Counted from the first letter of the stretch, positions 43,720-54,497 are shown. The stretch: 64,000 bases of DNA from Symbiodinium natans (GCA_905221605.1 CAJNDS010002407.1:172501-236500); one strand, 5' to 3'. Made by a program: numbers and translations. Notes: a model not told the origin generated them from the sequence alone.

Positions 43720-44287
43720 TTCTCTGGGTTATGGCGGTCGTTCAACGGGATGGACCATGGAATACGAGGTTTAGGGTTTAGGGTTTAGGGATGGAGGTTT
43801 TGGAGTTCTGTACTTTGATACGATTTTTGTTTCTGGGTTCCGATTATAGCTACTTTTACCTAGAAAAAGAAAATATGTTTTGTTCCAGGGTCTACTCCAA
43901 AGTAGGGCTTAGGGTTGATACGCCTTAAGCCTTTAGGGAATCCTGACCAAAAAGGGTCCTCGGGGGGGTTCCAATGATTGCAGGAAGTGCGCCGTGTTGG
44001 GTTTCCAGAAGGTGTTCACGCTTTCTTTTCAGGTTTTCTGTTTTACTCGGATACCTTCAATGTAGACAACTAGACCGCAGAACCGCAGAACCCAAAAAAG
44101 CACTGGACAGATGTACTGCAGGCTTACACAGCAGGACCCTTACGTAGCCCTAAACCCTACACCCTAAACCCTTAACCCTAAGCCCGAATGCCTAAACCCT
44201 AAACCTTACTGAAGCTCCATATATCTTGTAGCTGAGGTGCACATCGGATGTTTCGGGCTGACTGTTCTGGCGATCTTGTTCTGCTGA
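43720..44287 (+). CDS. Exons downstream of gene M, hydrophobic C-terminus
   Basis: A segment at about 43715-43768 ends ACGAG|GTTTAG, and one from 43982 follows GATTGCAG; all three phase pairs remain open. The most protein-like is STGWTMEYE + EVRRVGFPEGVHAFFSGFLF then YSDTFNVDN. Exon 44232-44287 (after ATCTTGTAG) reads EVHIGCFGLTVLAILFC and TGA, a hydrophobic tail. A MITE-4 (43796-43907) sits in the intron. Confidence 0.4.
43796..43907. mobile_element. MITE-4 copy
   Basis: Ends GGTTTTGGAGTTCTGTAC and GGGTCTACTCCAAAGTAGGG, within an intron. Confidence 0.8.
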
Positions 44288-44617
44288 CATCAAAGATGAA
44301 AACAGATCCTTTGACCCTGAGACCTAAGCTAAACCCTAAGCCCCAAACCCCAAACCCCAAACTCCCCGAGCTCCGTCCCCGCTAAAAGCATTAAAGCCCA
44401 AGATGAACCCCCTCTGCCGGAACCAAGGAGCCCCGGAACCCCTCGACAAGCCCCCCAAAAAAATCCTCAACCCGAAAGCCCAAACAAGAAGCTCCGGAAC
44501 CCTAAGCCCTGAAACCCCGTAAACCCTAAGCCACTACGCCCCTAAGCCCCTAAGCCAATAAGCCCCTAAGCCAATAAGCCCCTAAGCCCAACCTCAAGGG
44601 ACTAAGGAGGACCCCTC

Positions 44618-44729
44618 CTTTGTGGTACTTTACTGTAACTTTAGAGCTTTACCCTTTTTGGGTTAATTGGGTTTCTTAATAAGGCAGCTAAAAGCTTAAT
44701 TTTTAGCTACCCTCCTGAGTGCAGCCAAG
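44618..44729. mobile_element. MITE-6 copy
   Basis: 112 bp from CTTTGTGGTAC to GTGCAGCCAAG (imperfect inverted ends), flanked on both sides by CCTC. About 90% like the second copy at 55328-55439, which has an 11-bp target duplication. Confidence 0.85.
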
Positions 44730-44921
44730 CCTCATAAGAGACCTTAGGGGCTATTTTGGGATTAGGGGAATAAGATTTAAGGTCCCTTCAAGAATCCCTC
44801 CTTATACCCCTTAGCAAACCCTAAACCCCCCAAAGTGTGCACCACCCCTACCCCCCCAGAGCCCAAGGACAAACCCTAAACCCTCAACCCTAAACCCTAA
44901 ACCCTAAAACCTAACCCCCCC

Positions 44922-45232
44922 TTCACCGCCTTCTGCGTCGCATTCGCGGTGTTGATCAAGGGCGTTTCTTGGGACGTGCTGCGTAGCAACGCCCTTGTGA
45001 AGACATACTTCGAGAGCGACAGCGGGAGCAGCAAGATCCCCACCACATCTCCGTGGTGAACAGCGGCATCAAGGCCCATCCACGTGCTGGCCCTCTGCGC
45101 GAGCGCAAACCAGGGCGCACCACTTTGCTCCCTGGCTCATCGCCCGTCATCATGAGCAGCAAGAAAGCACAGAAGATTGCACCTGGGCGACGACGCAAGC
45201 ACGAGGAGGATGATGCGCTGGTGGTCGCTTGA
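44922..45232 (+). CDS. Membrane-protein exon(s), unknown
   Basis: The frame from 44922 (FTAFCVAFAVLIKGVSWDVL then RSNALVKTYFESDSGSSKIP, TGA 45057-45059) starts with a transmembrane stretch and has GC-rich third positions. Overlapping it, another frame runs from about 45035 to TGA 45230-45232 (SGIKAHPRAGPLRERKPGRT ... KKAQKIAPGRRRKHEEDDA). An intron of length 3n+2 between them (for example 32 nt from GTAGCAAC to TTCGAG) would join the two. The long minus-strand frame (44956-45324) is less coding-like. Confidence 0.45.
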
Positions 45233-45408
45233 GCTTTTTCAGGCAATGTCAATTTGGTGTGCAGGTTGGGACCAACCCTTTCATCCCTTCCAACCCTCCA
45301 ACCCTCCAACCTTCCAACCCCCAAGCCCTAGGGGTGGATATAGACTTAGGGTTTAGTAAGTGCGTAAAAGACCTAAGCCCTAAAACCCTGAGCCCTGTGA
45401 CCCTTTAG

Positions 45409-45589
45409 GGGCATGCAGATACCATACTTCTTGGAGACCACAACCCGAAGACACTTCCCGAACCACTGGACCAGCGAACCTGGGCGAGGCATCTTAGGAC
45501 CCCACGTTGTCTACGCTGCCATTAATCGTACCCTAGCTGCCTCGGAGAGGGCGCCAATGCGCGCAAGCACAGTGCGCGCGCAGCGCTGA
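45409..45589 (+). CDS. Terminal exon, 59 codons, unknown
   Basis: After CCCTTTAG, open to TGA 45587-45589: MQIPYFLETTTRRHFPNHWT then SEPGRGILGPHVVYAAINRT, then an Arg-rich end. GC-rich third positions, repeat-free. Family not recognised. Confidence 0.55.
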
Positions 45590-45597
45590 CCAAAAAA

Positions 45598-45726
45598 ATG
45601 TCCCTTCCCCCTGAGCCCAAGGACGATGGAGTGTCACTCCTGGCTGTGGTATTGCAGAATCGGTCACGGAAGGCCCTCCAGCAGCTACGAAGCTGTTTAG
45701 GAATTTGGTGTTCAGGGTTTTCATAG
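45598..45726 (+). CDS. Possible first exon or tiny gene
   Basis: ATG at 45598 (AAAAAAATGTCC), only 9 bases after the previous stop: MSLPPEPKDDGVSLLAVVLQ then NRSRKALQQLRSCLG, with a possible donor at TG|GTGTTC (45708) or TAG at the end. A TTTAGGG array follows. Such close spacing suits a dense one-direction gene array. Confidence 0.4.
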   Translation: MSLPPEPKDDGVSLLAVVLQNRSRKALQQLRSCLGIWCSGFS

Positions 45727-45905
45727 GGGTTAGGGTTTTAGGGTTATAGTTATAGGGCGAATAGGGTTTTAGGGTTTCAGGGTTTCAGGTTTTAGGGTTT
45801 TAGGGCTTTAGGGTTTTAGGGTTTTAGGACTTTAGGGTTTTAGGGTTTTAGGGTTTCAGGGTGTGGGTTTCAGGGTTCAGGGTTGTAGGGTGCAGGGGAT
45901 CTAAG

Positions 45906-46738
45906 CCCAGCCGCCCCGAAGCCACCGTTTCTCGCCACACTGCGCATCCCCGCATTGTTATCTCGGAGAGAGGATGGATATACCCTGCGCTCCAGTCACC
46001 CCTAAACGCTAAACCCTAAACCCTAATAATCGAACGCTACACTCGGCCAGTTAAAAGTCCGGGGTGGAGGGTTGGTGTTTCAGGTGTTCCCCCTACTAAC
46101 AGCCTCAGCATCACAGTCAACAGCCCCCTGTTCTTCACGAACTGCTATTAGTTTAAAAAGAGTAGAAGCCCGCAACCCTACGTTCGACCATGCAGCCCTA
46201 AACCCTAAGGCCTGAACCCTAAACCGCATATCTCCAAACCCCAAACCCCAAACCCCAAACCCTAAACCCTAAACCCTAAACCCTTGATGCTCGACCCCTG
46301 GGATGCTGGCTTTCGTTTAAACTGAGATCCCGAGGCAGATTCCTTGGCTTTGCCGCAGATGTTGGGCACTCTGAGCCCCCCCCCCCAAAAAAAATCATGA
46401 GGAAGCTCCAACAGTTGTTTGTTGGGGGGTTGCGGTTTGACAGTTTTTGGGTTTAGGGTTGAGGGGTTTAGGATCTTTTTTCGGTAGCCCCGAGTCTGGG
46501 GGCCAGAAGCTCAAAAGTCCGCTAAGCCTTCGTGACTGGTCAGGTTCAGCAACCTTCCGCCGAAGTCCCGGAGGTGGTGCTAGCCTCAGTACTCACGTGC
46601 TGAGTACACCTCTAAGCCCTAGTCCCTTATAAACCTTTTTGGGATTTCTAAACCCTTTACACCCGAAGCTTAAGCATTTTTCCCAGTAAGCTTAGCCAGC
46701 AAGAGAAGGGGCCTAGACACCTGTGCCCTGTCGCTTGA
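45906..46738 (+). CDS. Run of exons, unknown gene(s)
   Basis: Open, repeat-free segments with GC-rich third positions: about 45906-45999 (EATVSRHTAHPRIVISERGW), about 46283-46376 (LDARPLGCWLSFKLRSRGRF then LGFAADVGHSE), about 46494-46622 (SPESGGQKLKSPLSLRDWSG, Ser-rich) and about 46690-46738 (KLSQQEKGPRHLCPVA, TGA). CCCTAAA or TTTAGGG lies between them. How they connect is not settled. Confidence 0.4.
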
Positions 46739-47225
46739 TGAATATCTCTGCAGAAGTATGCGGTTAACATCCCTTTGTATATATGCCATAGAGACAGAGC
46801 GAGAGAGAGAGAGCAGCAAAAAACAAAATGACAGAGAGGAGGGGGTGGGGGGGTGGGGGAGGGGCAGCTAGGTGCAGATAATCTCACAGCCATTCAGCCG
46901 CTAGATATATCATGCTCTGTCTGTTCAGTCTGCGAGCTTGTGTCGGCCGGGGGGGGGGGGGGGATGATCCCGATAAACTCTAGAGACCCTACAGACCTTG
47001 CAGCCTACAAGCCCTGTAAAGCCTGCAAGCCTTGAGGTTCGCACCATACCAATCCGATCCCTTGACAACCCTACTAAAAACAACAACGTCATTTAGGGTA
47101 CATGTAACGACTAAAAAGCATCCTCAGCTTTTTCAACGACCTCGCGCTTAGCTGCTTTTGCTTCCTCCGACCCCCTTGCCCGTTTCCGTATCTCTCGCGC
47201 TCCCTAGCCCTAGGCCGTCGCCCTC

Positions 47226-47226
47226 T

Positions 47227-47266
<40 letters not shown>
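47226..47266. repeat. (CT)n microsatellite
   Basis: About 20 CT dinucleotides followed by a CCCTAAA array (47271-47342) and a pyrimidine-rich stretch ending CCACGCAG at 47432, a likely acceptor for a short exon (AGPILIPLTRCEAHGGC). Confidence 0.95.
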
Positions 47267-47267
<1 letters not shown>

Positions 47268-48002
47268 CTAAACCCCCCTAAACCCTAAACCCTAAACCCT
47301 AAACCCTAAACCCTAAACCCTAAACCCTAAACCCTAAACCCTCCCTCGCCTTCGCCGCTCTCTCCCTTCCTCCCTCTCCGTCTGCTCTTTTCTTTCGTCA
47401 TCTTCACCGCCTGACTCCAACTCCTCCCACGCAGAGGCAGGGCCCATCCTTATCCCGCTGACGAGGTGCGAAGCTCATGGGGGATGTTTCAGATGAATTC
47501 TAACCCTAACCCCCAACACACAATACGGTACCCACAAAACCTACTTACAGCAGTGTACCCCCCCCCCCCCCCTGCCTGCCACATGGAGCCCATAAAAACC
47601 CCAAGCCCCAAGCTCTGAGCCTCCTGACTACAGGGTTTAGGGTTTAAGGTTTGAGGTTTAGGGAGTCCCGCAGGAGGCTGACAGTTGAGGGTTTAGGGCT
47701 CAGGGATACGGGCCTAGGAAACCCGGACCCCAGGCCCTAAACCCAAAAAACTCTGGTTCAAAATGCGGGCGGCGTGCAGCCCGAGGCCCTATTTCAATAG
47801 GCGGTTTCCCTGGCATACCCCAGGTTTAGGGGTTTAGGGTTTCGAGTTTAGGGTTCAGGGCCCTTGGGATTCGGGGTTCGGGTTTAGGGGTTTAGGAGTT
47901 TAGCGGGCTTCGGCGTTTAGGGGTTCAGGGGTTCAGGGATTCAGGGGTTTAGGGTTTAGGGTTTAGGGTTTAGGGTTTAGGGTTTAGGGTTTAGGGTTTA
48001 GG

Positions 48003-48412
48003 TTGGTGGGCATATTTGCCGAACCGAGGTTGCAGGGCAATGCAACTACAGGCCTGCCAGCATGCTTCAAGATTTTTCAGGTTGAGCTTTGCGAGAGGGC
48101 CCCATAAAGAGTATTCTTTGTCAGCCGGCGTTCGCCCCCATGATACAGGTTTCAAAGATCTAGAATCCAGGGATTGAGGGCTTAGTGTTGGGATGTTCCC
48201 CCTTATACGAACATTCCTTGCTAGGGATTACCGTACCCCCCCCCCAAAAAAAAAAACAAAAAGATATAATCCCCATTTAGGACTGTTGGTATAAGGGGGA
48301 AACATCCCAAGCAAGCATAGTGTGTCGACGGGCTTAGGATTCATGTAGCCTTTGGCTCGCTACGAAAAGTTGACTTCGACTCCTTTGCCTACTTCAGCCT
48401 TCCCAGTAAAGC
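48003..48412 (+). CDS. Two probable exons, unknown
   Basis: About 48008-48075 reads IFAEPRLQGNATTGLPACFK then IFQ, ending CAG|GTTGAG (another frame stays open to ACAG|GTTTCA at 48148). About 48350-48412, after CATGTAG, reads FGSLRKVDFDSFAYFSLPSK. A MITE-1 (48189-48308) lies between. Confidence 0.4.
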
Positions 48413-48597
48413 CCAAACCCCAAACCCTAAACCCTAAACCCTAAATCCTAAACCCTAAACCCTAAACCTTAAACCCTAAACCCTAAACAGTTTTAGTTCT
48501 GAGCCAGTGCTGTAGTTGTTCTTTTTCCCAAATTGCGAGTCCCGGGTAAGAGCATAGGAACTTCATGCACAGGTCCCACTCACTCCCTCTGCCTCTT

Positions 48598-49184
48598 CCG
48601 CGCCCTCCCTGCGTCCCTCCCTCCCTCTTTCTTTCTTCTTTCTTCTATTCTTTCTTTTAGTTTCTTTTCTGTTCTGTTATTTTCTTATATATTGTATTTT
48701 TCTTTTATTTTCGTTTATTTCTTTCATTTTCGTTTCTTAAAATTTATTGTCTTTTCGTTTCTTGTCTTTGCTTTTCTTTTCGATTATTTTCATTTCGTCT
48801 ATTTTATGTTCTTGTCTTTTCGTTTATTGTCTTTTATTTTGTTTTATGTTATTATTTTATTTTTTTGTTGTGTTCTATTTCCTTTCTTTTCTTTTCTGTT
48901 CTTTGCCTTTCCTGTCCTTTCCTTCCTTTCCTTTCCTTTGCCTTCCTTTCCTTTCCTTTCCCTTCTTTCTTTCTTTTGTTCTTTCTTTCTGTCTCTCTAT
49001 CTCTCTCTTTCTGTCTCTTGCCGTTGCTCACACACACTCTCTCTCTCTCACTCTCTCTCTGGTGTCTCTAACCTTTCCTTGAGACTTTGAGACTCCGGAA
49101 TCTTGTACTCCTCCCCCCTCCCCCCCCCCCCGCCCCCCCCCCCGCCCCCCTCCCCCCGCCCCCCCCTGTTTGTTTGGTTTACAG
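48598..49184. repeat. Long polypyrimidine tract leading to an acceptor
   Basis: Nearly 490 bases of almost pure T/C microsatellite (TTTTC, CCTTT, CTCT units), then a poly-C block (49108-49165), then TTTGTTTGGTTTACAG. Long frames here are low-complexity and not genes. It looks like an overgrown polypyrimidine tract of one 3' splice site and could form triplex DNA. Confidence 0.9.
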
Positions 49185-49229
49185 GCGGTGAGGTACCATA
49201 GAGTCTCTGCTACAAAACTTGAAATCTAA
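49185..49229 (+). CDS. Short terminal exon
   Basis: After GGTTTACAG: AVRYHRVSATKLEI then TAA at 49227-49229. Preceded by the long polypyrimidine tract. Confidence 0.4.
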   Translation, partial: AVRYHRVSATKLEI

Positions 49230-49233
49230 AGCC

Positions 49234-49443
49234 ATGAATCCCATGCCCGTTGCGGTACAGGCGGAACCTGGCGAAACTCCACCTACGCCGAAGCCTCAGA
49301 GTAGCCTGAAGCCACAAATCCCAAAAAACCAAAACATTAAACCCCGAATCCCTGTAATCCCCAAGCCCCTCACAGGCCGAACTATAGAGGCATATACATC
49401 TACATCTACATATATACGAAATCTAATATGTATTTATGTATAG
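49234..49443 (+). CDS. Possible Pro-rich small frame
   Basis: ATG at 49234 opens MNPMPVAVQAEPGETPPTPK then KPQIPKNQNIKPRIPVIPKP before an ACATCT-type microsatellite (49391-49445). It could be coding, or 3' untranslated sequence of the preceding exon. Confidence 0.25.
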   Translation: MNPMPVAVQAEPGETPPTPKPQSSLKPQIPKNQNIKPRIPVIPKPLTGRTIEAYTSTSTYIRNLICIYV

Positions 49444-49648
49444 ATCTCTACGTTCATGTACGTATGTATGAATGTATGTCTACACTCTTAAGTTAGATCT
49501 TTGACTAAAGCCCTCAAACACTGCAGCCCCTAAACCCAAAACCCAAGACCATCCTAAACCCTAAACCCTAAACCCTAAACCCTAAACCCTAAACCCTAAA
49601 CCCTAAACCCCAAACCATCCCAAACCCTAAACCCTAAACTAATAAAAC

Positions 49649-49731
49649 CTCCTGAGGTGGGGGAGCTCTTCCTTGGTCGACCGCAGCTCCAACGGCTCCT
49701 AGCCCCTCGCCCAAGAGAGGGTCCACAGGCG
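49649..49731 (+). CDS. Exon between opposed telomere-type arrays
   Basis: PPEVGELFLGRPQLQRLLAP then RPREGPQA, ending GGC|GTTTAGGG. CCCTAAA array upstream, TTTAGGG array downstream. Confidence 0.5.
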
Positions 49732-50319
49732 TTTAGGGTTTAGGGTTTAGGTTAGGGTTTAGGGTTTAGGGTTTGGGGTTTGGGGTTTAGGGTTTAGGGT
49801 TTAGGGCTTAGGGCTTAGGGTTTAGGGTTTAGGGTTTAGGGTTTAAGGTAAAGGGTTTAGGGTTTAGGGTTTAGATTGAGGGGCCAATTCAGGGGTTAAA
49901 GGGTTTAGGGTAATGGGTTGAAGGGTTCAGGGTTCAAAGGGTTTAGGGCTTAGGGCTTAGGGCTGTAGAGTTTTTGGACTGGTAAGGGTTTAGATTTTCG
50001 TTTTTTTTTTTTTTTTCTGAGGGATTGGGGGTTGGGGGGAGGTGGTTGGGGTGCTTGGTATGGTGCAGGAGATACGGCAGGGCTTAGTCTCAAGCAGGGG
50101 GTTTGCGCTTCAGGGATATGGTTTATGTTGTAGGTCTTATAGGGTTCAACCCTGCCAAACACCTTTCTCAGGGATGATAAGCCCTGAACCCTGTAGGGGG
50201 GTTTGAGCGTGTAGCTGGTGCTGGCTCAGGGTTAAGGTTTCAGTGAGGGTTTAGGATTTAGGGTTTGGGCATCGGGTTGGGGATTGAGGATTTAGGGCTT
50301 GGCACTGGCACGCTTAATG

Positions 50320-50740
50320 CGATAAAGCCGCCCAGGTCACCTTTGACACCGCCTCTGGGCAGGCTACCGCATTACGGGCCTCACCCCTATACTCCACATC
50401 CGTGCTAAACCCTAAACCCCAAACCCCAAACCCCAAACCCCCCCAAACCCCAAACCCAAACCCTAAACCCTAAACCCTAAACCCTAAACCCTAAAAACCC
50501 TAAAAACCCCCAAACCCCAAACCCCAAACCCTAAACCCTAAACCCTAAACCCTAAACCCTAAACCCTAAACCCTAAACCCTAAACCCTAAACCCTAAACC
50601 CTAAACCCTAAACCCTAAACCCTAAACCCTAACCCTAAACCCTAAACCCTAAACACTAACATTCTCGGCCTCGTTCAATGCCTGCGGCCTTTTACCATCT
50701 GTGACCTGCGTAGGCCCTCCAGAACTCCTTTGGCCCCATA
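50320..50740 (+). CDS. Two probable exons, unknown
   Basis: About 50327-50400 reads AQVTFDTASGQATALRASPL with GC-rich third positions. About 50658-50740 reads NILGLVQCLRPFTICDLRRP then TAA. A large CCCTAAA array (50405-50655) separates them. Confidence 0.4.
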
Positions 50741-50835
50741 AGCCCTAAACCCTAAACCTCTGGAATCCCTTTAGCCCCATAAGCCCTAAACCGCAAACCT
50801 CTCGAATTCCTCTAGCCCCATAAGCCCTAAACCCT
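50716..50835. repeat. Triplicated 45-50 bp unit
   Basis: Three tandem copies of a segment (CC[T/C]CTRGAAYYCCTTTRGCC then CCATAAGCCCTAAACC). The unit combines an exon end with a telomere-type repeat. Confidence 0.85.
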
Positions 50836-51234
50836 CAAAGCCTTCAAAGACAGATCCTAAAGGGCTGGGTTGGGTGCAGCGAGACTTCAGCTCAATTGGA
50901 TTTTGCTTCTTTTCTTTAAGGGCTTTTAGGGTTTACGCTATAGGGTTTGGGGTTTGGAGTTTTGGGTTTTGGGACGAAAAGCCCGAAACCCGAAACTCTA
51001 AAAACCCCAAACCCCAAACCCTAAACCCCCAAACCCTAAACCCCCTAAACCCTAAACCCTAAACCCCAACCCTAAAACCCGAAGCCCCTTAAAAACCTTA
51101 GCCCCAAGTCCTAAAACCCTAAAAACCCTACCCTGAAACCCTAAACCCTATACTGCTTTGGGTTACTTCCCTAAACCCTAAACCCTAAACCCTAAACCCT
51201 AAACCCTAAACTGGGAGGTGATCCTTCCCTCCAG

Positions 51235-51301
51235 CCGATGCCGCAGTCCCGGGCTGAGAGTTGCCTTTTTTGGGGCTCTTGCTGTCGTCGTTGCCTTTGG
51301 G
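51235..51301 (+). CDS. Hydrophobic exon, unknown
   Basis: After CTCCAG, phase 2: SPGLRVAFFGALAVVVAFG then GTTTAGGG. Probably one membrane segment. Confidence 0.5.
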
Positions 51302-51315
51302 GTTTAGGGTTTTTT

Positions 51316-51495
51316 GGGTTTACAGGGTTTATAGGGTTTACAGGGTTTATAGGGTTTATAGGGTTTACAGGGGTTACAGGGTTAAGAGGGTTTATAGGGT
51401 TTATAGGGTTTACAGGGTTTACAGGGTTTATAGGGTTTATAGGGTTTATAGGATTGATAGGGTTTATAGGGTTTATAGGGTTTATAGGGTTGGAA
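51316..51495. repeat. 9-bp variant array (GGGTTTATA/GGGTTTACA)
   Basis: About 19 units of a 9-bp telomere derivative directly after the exon at 51235-51301. As the period is a multiple of three it creates long artificial frames. Confidence 0.95.
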
Positions 51496-51601
51496 ACTCC
51501 TGGGCGTAGGGTTTATAAGTTTTGCGGATCACAGGTTCGGGGGGTTAGGGTGGTTGCTGGCTGATGGGGTTCAGTGAGCTTAGCGTTCAGGGCATTGGTT
51601 T

Positions 51602-51995
51602 GCGCACTTGGGGCTTATCACCGTAAGAGAAGCAACCTTCAGCTGGTAGCTGCGAGGTCTTTAAGGGAGCATTGAGAGACTCTACAAATAAGGACCGAGC
51701 CCAACCCAACGTGTGTTACACAGGAAAAGCCCTGTAGACATGTTCTGTTGCATTGTTTGTTTTTTGTTTTTTGTTGGGGCGGGGGTGTCAGGGTTGCCGC
51801 TCAAAGGCGGTGTGGGGGCTGAATCATCATCGTGAACGCCATCGTCATGCCTGTGATCATGACCATCTTCATCGTGGTACTGATAGGCAGTACTCAGAAA
51901 TCACGAAGGGCCATTATGGCTATGCGTTTATCACCATCATGATTACTGTGGTCGTTATGATCGCTACTCTTGCTGTCGTTGCGAGCATGCTTTAA
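51602..51995 (+). CDS. Possible exons of a membrane protein
   Basis: About 51602-51644 reads AHLGLITVREATFSW with donor GTAGCT; this resembles the first strand of an ABC transporter (C subfamily) nucleotide-binding domain, a weak hint. About 51830-51905 reads IVNAIVMPVIMTIFIVVLIG in one frame, and 51915-51995 reads YAFITIMITVVVMIATLAVV to TAA in another. Both are hydrophobic, but ATC-rich composition could inflate this. Confidence 0.3.
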
Positions 51996-52194
51996 GCCAG
52001 TGGGCTTCGGCCTTTAGCTTAAGGTGGTTTAGGGTTTGGGCTTAGGAGTTTGGGTTGAAGGTGTTGGGTCTGGGGATTCGGGCGTGGGACAACTATAGTT
52101 CGGGGGTGTAGGGTTTAGGCGAACATGTGTCCATGCATGGGGTCTAAACCCTGAACCCTAGAGTCTAAACCCTAAACCCTAAACCCTAAGCCCT

Positions 52195-52783
52195 GAACTT
52201 GATGACGGGGACGATGAGGTCCCGACAACTTAAACCCGAGTGGCAAATCCTAGTTCCGGGAAGGTGCAGCTTGCCGCGAGTCCGGATCCCAGACCGGAGG
52301 GATTCAGGGATTCCTAAACGCTGGGATGCCCCGTAGTACCCTTATTCCATTTTCGTGGGCTTAGGTTCCATAATAAACCCCTTTAAGAACAAAAAGGGCA
52401 CCCTTTTCAATCCTAGGTTACCGGGCAAGCCTAAACCCTGAATCCCTAAACCCTTGGTGCTTGTCTCCACCTCTAAGAAGAGAATCTTGATCTCCAAGCC
52501 CCTTGAAGCCTTATACCCAATAATGCAGAACCCCCTCCCCCCTGGGGGGCAAGCAGCTTACCTTGTTCAGCATTCGTGTTTAGCATTGTTAAAGTATTGT
52601 CAGTATCGTTATTATTGCTATAATACTTATAACCTTAAACCTACGGATCGCAGAAATCCCCATCGCAGAAGTCGATTGGGGTGGTGGCCCTTCAAGGCTC
52701 AAGACGAGGTGATGGTGGCATCAGCTATTTGCCATGACATGACCGCATATGCGCCACTCTCTCCCCTCCTCCCCCCAAACTAA
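52195..52783 (+). CDS. Exons and a 109-codon frame, unknown
   Basis: Acidic tail ELDDGDDEVPTT ends TAA near 52240. About 52243-52310 reads PEWQILVPGRCSLPRVRIPD. From about 52454 a frame of 109 codons to TAA 52781-52783 reads LVSTSKKRILISKPLEALYP ... GWWPFKAQDEVMVASAICHD, one of the longest repeat-free frames. A MITE-5 lies between (52320-52436). Confidence 0.4.
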
Positions 52784-52838
52784 ACCCTATATACGTAAAC
52801 CCTAAACCCTAAACCCTGTAAACCCTAAACCCCCTAGG

Positions 52839-53130
52839 CGCGTTGGCATTGCAACGGCGTGGCATGTCCTACCGCTGCGCAGCGAGAAGTCCTAACCCTA
52901 CCTAAGCCCCAAGCCCTAGACCCGAATGTAGGGGTCGGCATAATTTCTAATAGTGTGCCCTTGTAATGTCCCTTTATCAACATACCAAAACCCTATTCTA
53001 ATGATTCAGGCCCTCGATTAAACCCTAAGCCCCACGCCGCCTTCCAGGCGCAGTCGCTACGCTCCCAGGGCATCAGCCCACTCCAGGGAGATCAATGCCG
53101 ACGGATCCGAGGCATCGGCAATGTTAATTA
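52839..53130 (+). CDS. Two probable exons, unknown
   Basis: About 52839-52900 reads ARWHCNGVACPTAAQREVLT. About 53036-53130 (after CGCCGCCTTCCAG) reads AQSLRSQGISPLQGDQCRRI, GC-rich at third positions. Confidence 0.4.
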
Positions 53131-53467
53131 TAGGGCTTAGGGTTCAGATTTTTTGGATTTGCATGTTCAAGGTCTAAAACATTTTTAATAAGTTTAGGGG
53201 TTCAATCTCAGGGCTTACTAGCCCCAAAAAGTGATTCCCCCGTAAATGTAAGGCTCTACAACCTTACCTTGAACTGCTTGTACTGCTAAGACTCAAACCC
53301 CTAAACCCTAAACTTAAGCCTTAAACCGTTTGACCCCTAAGCCCTAAACTTAAACCGCCCTAAACCCTCAGCCTTAAACCCCTAAACCCTCAGCCTTAAC
53401 CCCCTAAACCCTAAGCCTAAAACCCCCAGAGCCCCTAGATCCCCAAACCTGTGGCGGCCTGTGGCAG

Positions 53468-53760
53468 GTGCGGGTACCTGCGGGCGCAATGTCTCGGCAC
53501 TCAGAGTGAGGTGCAGGGTCTAGGGTTTAGGGTTTAGGGTTTTGGGTTTTGGGTTGTGGGTTTTGGGTTTAGGGTTTAGGGTTTAGGGTTTAGGGTTGAA
53601 TTGGGGCACGCTTCTTCGGCCGAGGCCCTACGCAGCAAGATCCGCAGAAAGACCTCAATACTGATATTGTTCGTGCAGAGTGGCACAGAAGCCCGAGCAT
53701 GCAGTCAATCCTTCCGCGACCCATCCTGAGCAGCACATCCTCTCAGCCCATACCCCCGAA
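53468..53760 (+). CDS. Exons with consensus splice signals, unknown
   Basis: 53468-53505 (TGTGGCAG|...|GTGAGG) reads VRVPAGAMSRHSE. About 53606-53670 reads GHASSAEALRSKIRRKTSIL. About 53680-53752, after TTGTTCGTGCAG, reads WHRSPSMQSILPRPILSSTS. Here TTTAGGG lies upstream and CCCTAAA downstream, opposite to the usual arrangement. Confidence 0.45.
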
Positions 53761-53932
53761 GCCCTAAACCCAATCCTTCACCTCCTACTCACCCTCGAAG
53801 ACCCTAAACCCTAAACCCTAAACCCTAAACCCTAAACCCTAAACCCTAAACCCTAAACCCTAAACCCTAAACCCTAAACTGCCCTGAGCCCTAAACCCTA
53901 AACCCTAGCAACCTTAAGCCCTGAACCCACGT

Positions 53933-54111
53933 TTCTTCATGGAGGCCTTCGACACGACAGAGCCCTCTTCATAAGCCCTCTACGCCCGAAGTCCTACAAA
54001 AGCAAAGTTGCCCTGCAACACCCTATAGACCCACCCAACAAGCCTAGAAACCCAAGCAACACCCTAAACCCTAGACCCTAAAGACCCTAAACCCTAAACG
54101 CGAAAGAAACC

Positions 54112-54178
<67 letters not shown>

Positions 54179-54497
54179 ACCCTAAACCCTAAACCCTAAA
54201 CCCTAAACCCGAGCCCAAGAAACCCAAGAATCCCACGAGCCCCAATGCTGGACCGTGTTCCAGTTCTTAGTGAGGAATTGGGAGTTCAACTAAGTACATC
54301 TATCCCCCTTGAAACACCCTTGAAGGGAGTATATAGGGCCACAAACTCCCCAACTCCCTGAACCAAAGACCCTTACCCCTAACAGCAAGGGAGTATCTAG
54401 GGCCACGAACTCCCTACCTCCCTAAACCCTAAACCAGAGTCCGAGGACTGTGCGCCGCGACGCCATCACTGTGGGAGCTCGGGGCCTACGTCAGCAT
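53933..54497 (+). CDS. Three possible terminal exons
   Basis: FFMEAFDTTEPSS then TAA (about 53945-53986); PQCWTVFQFLVRNWEFN then TAA (about 54238-54292); ESEDCAPRRHHCGSSGPTSA then TAA (about 54436-54497). Between them are CCCTAAA, a TCAACCC variant array (54110-54181), and a 26-bp palindromic repeat present twice (54326-54351 and about 54389-54414, GGGAGTAT...ACTCCC). Confidence 0.35.

Noticed and set aside
44956-45324. Minus-strand 122-codon frame
   Set aside because: The + strand over the same bases has a transmembrane stretch and GC-rich third positions; the minus frame is composition-driven.
46657-46893. Minus-strand 78-codon frame
   Set aside because: Contains a (GA)n tract and a G-rich run; the + strand exon ending at 46738 is more coding-like.
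48533-49090. 185-codon frame rich in F, L and S
   Set aside because: Low-complexity T/C microsatellite; it reads as a polypyrimidine tract before an acceptor.
51238-51564. 108-codon frame with GFIGF repeats
   Set aside because: Produced by a 9-bp telomere-variant array; only the first 67 bases (in another frame) look like an exon.
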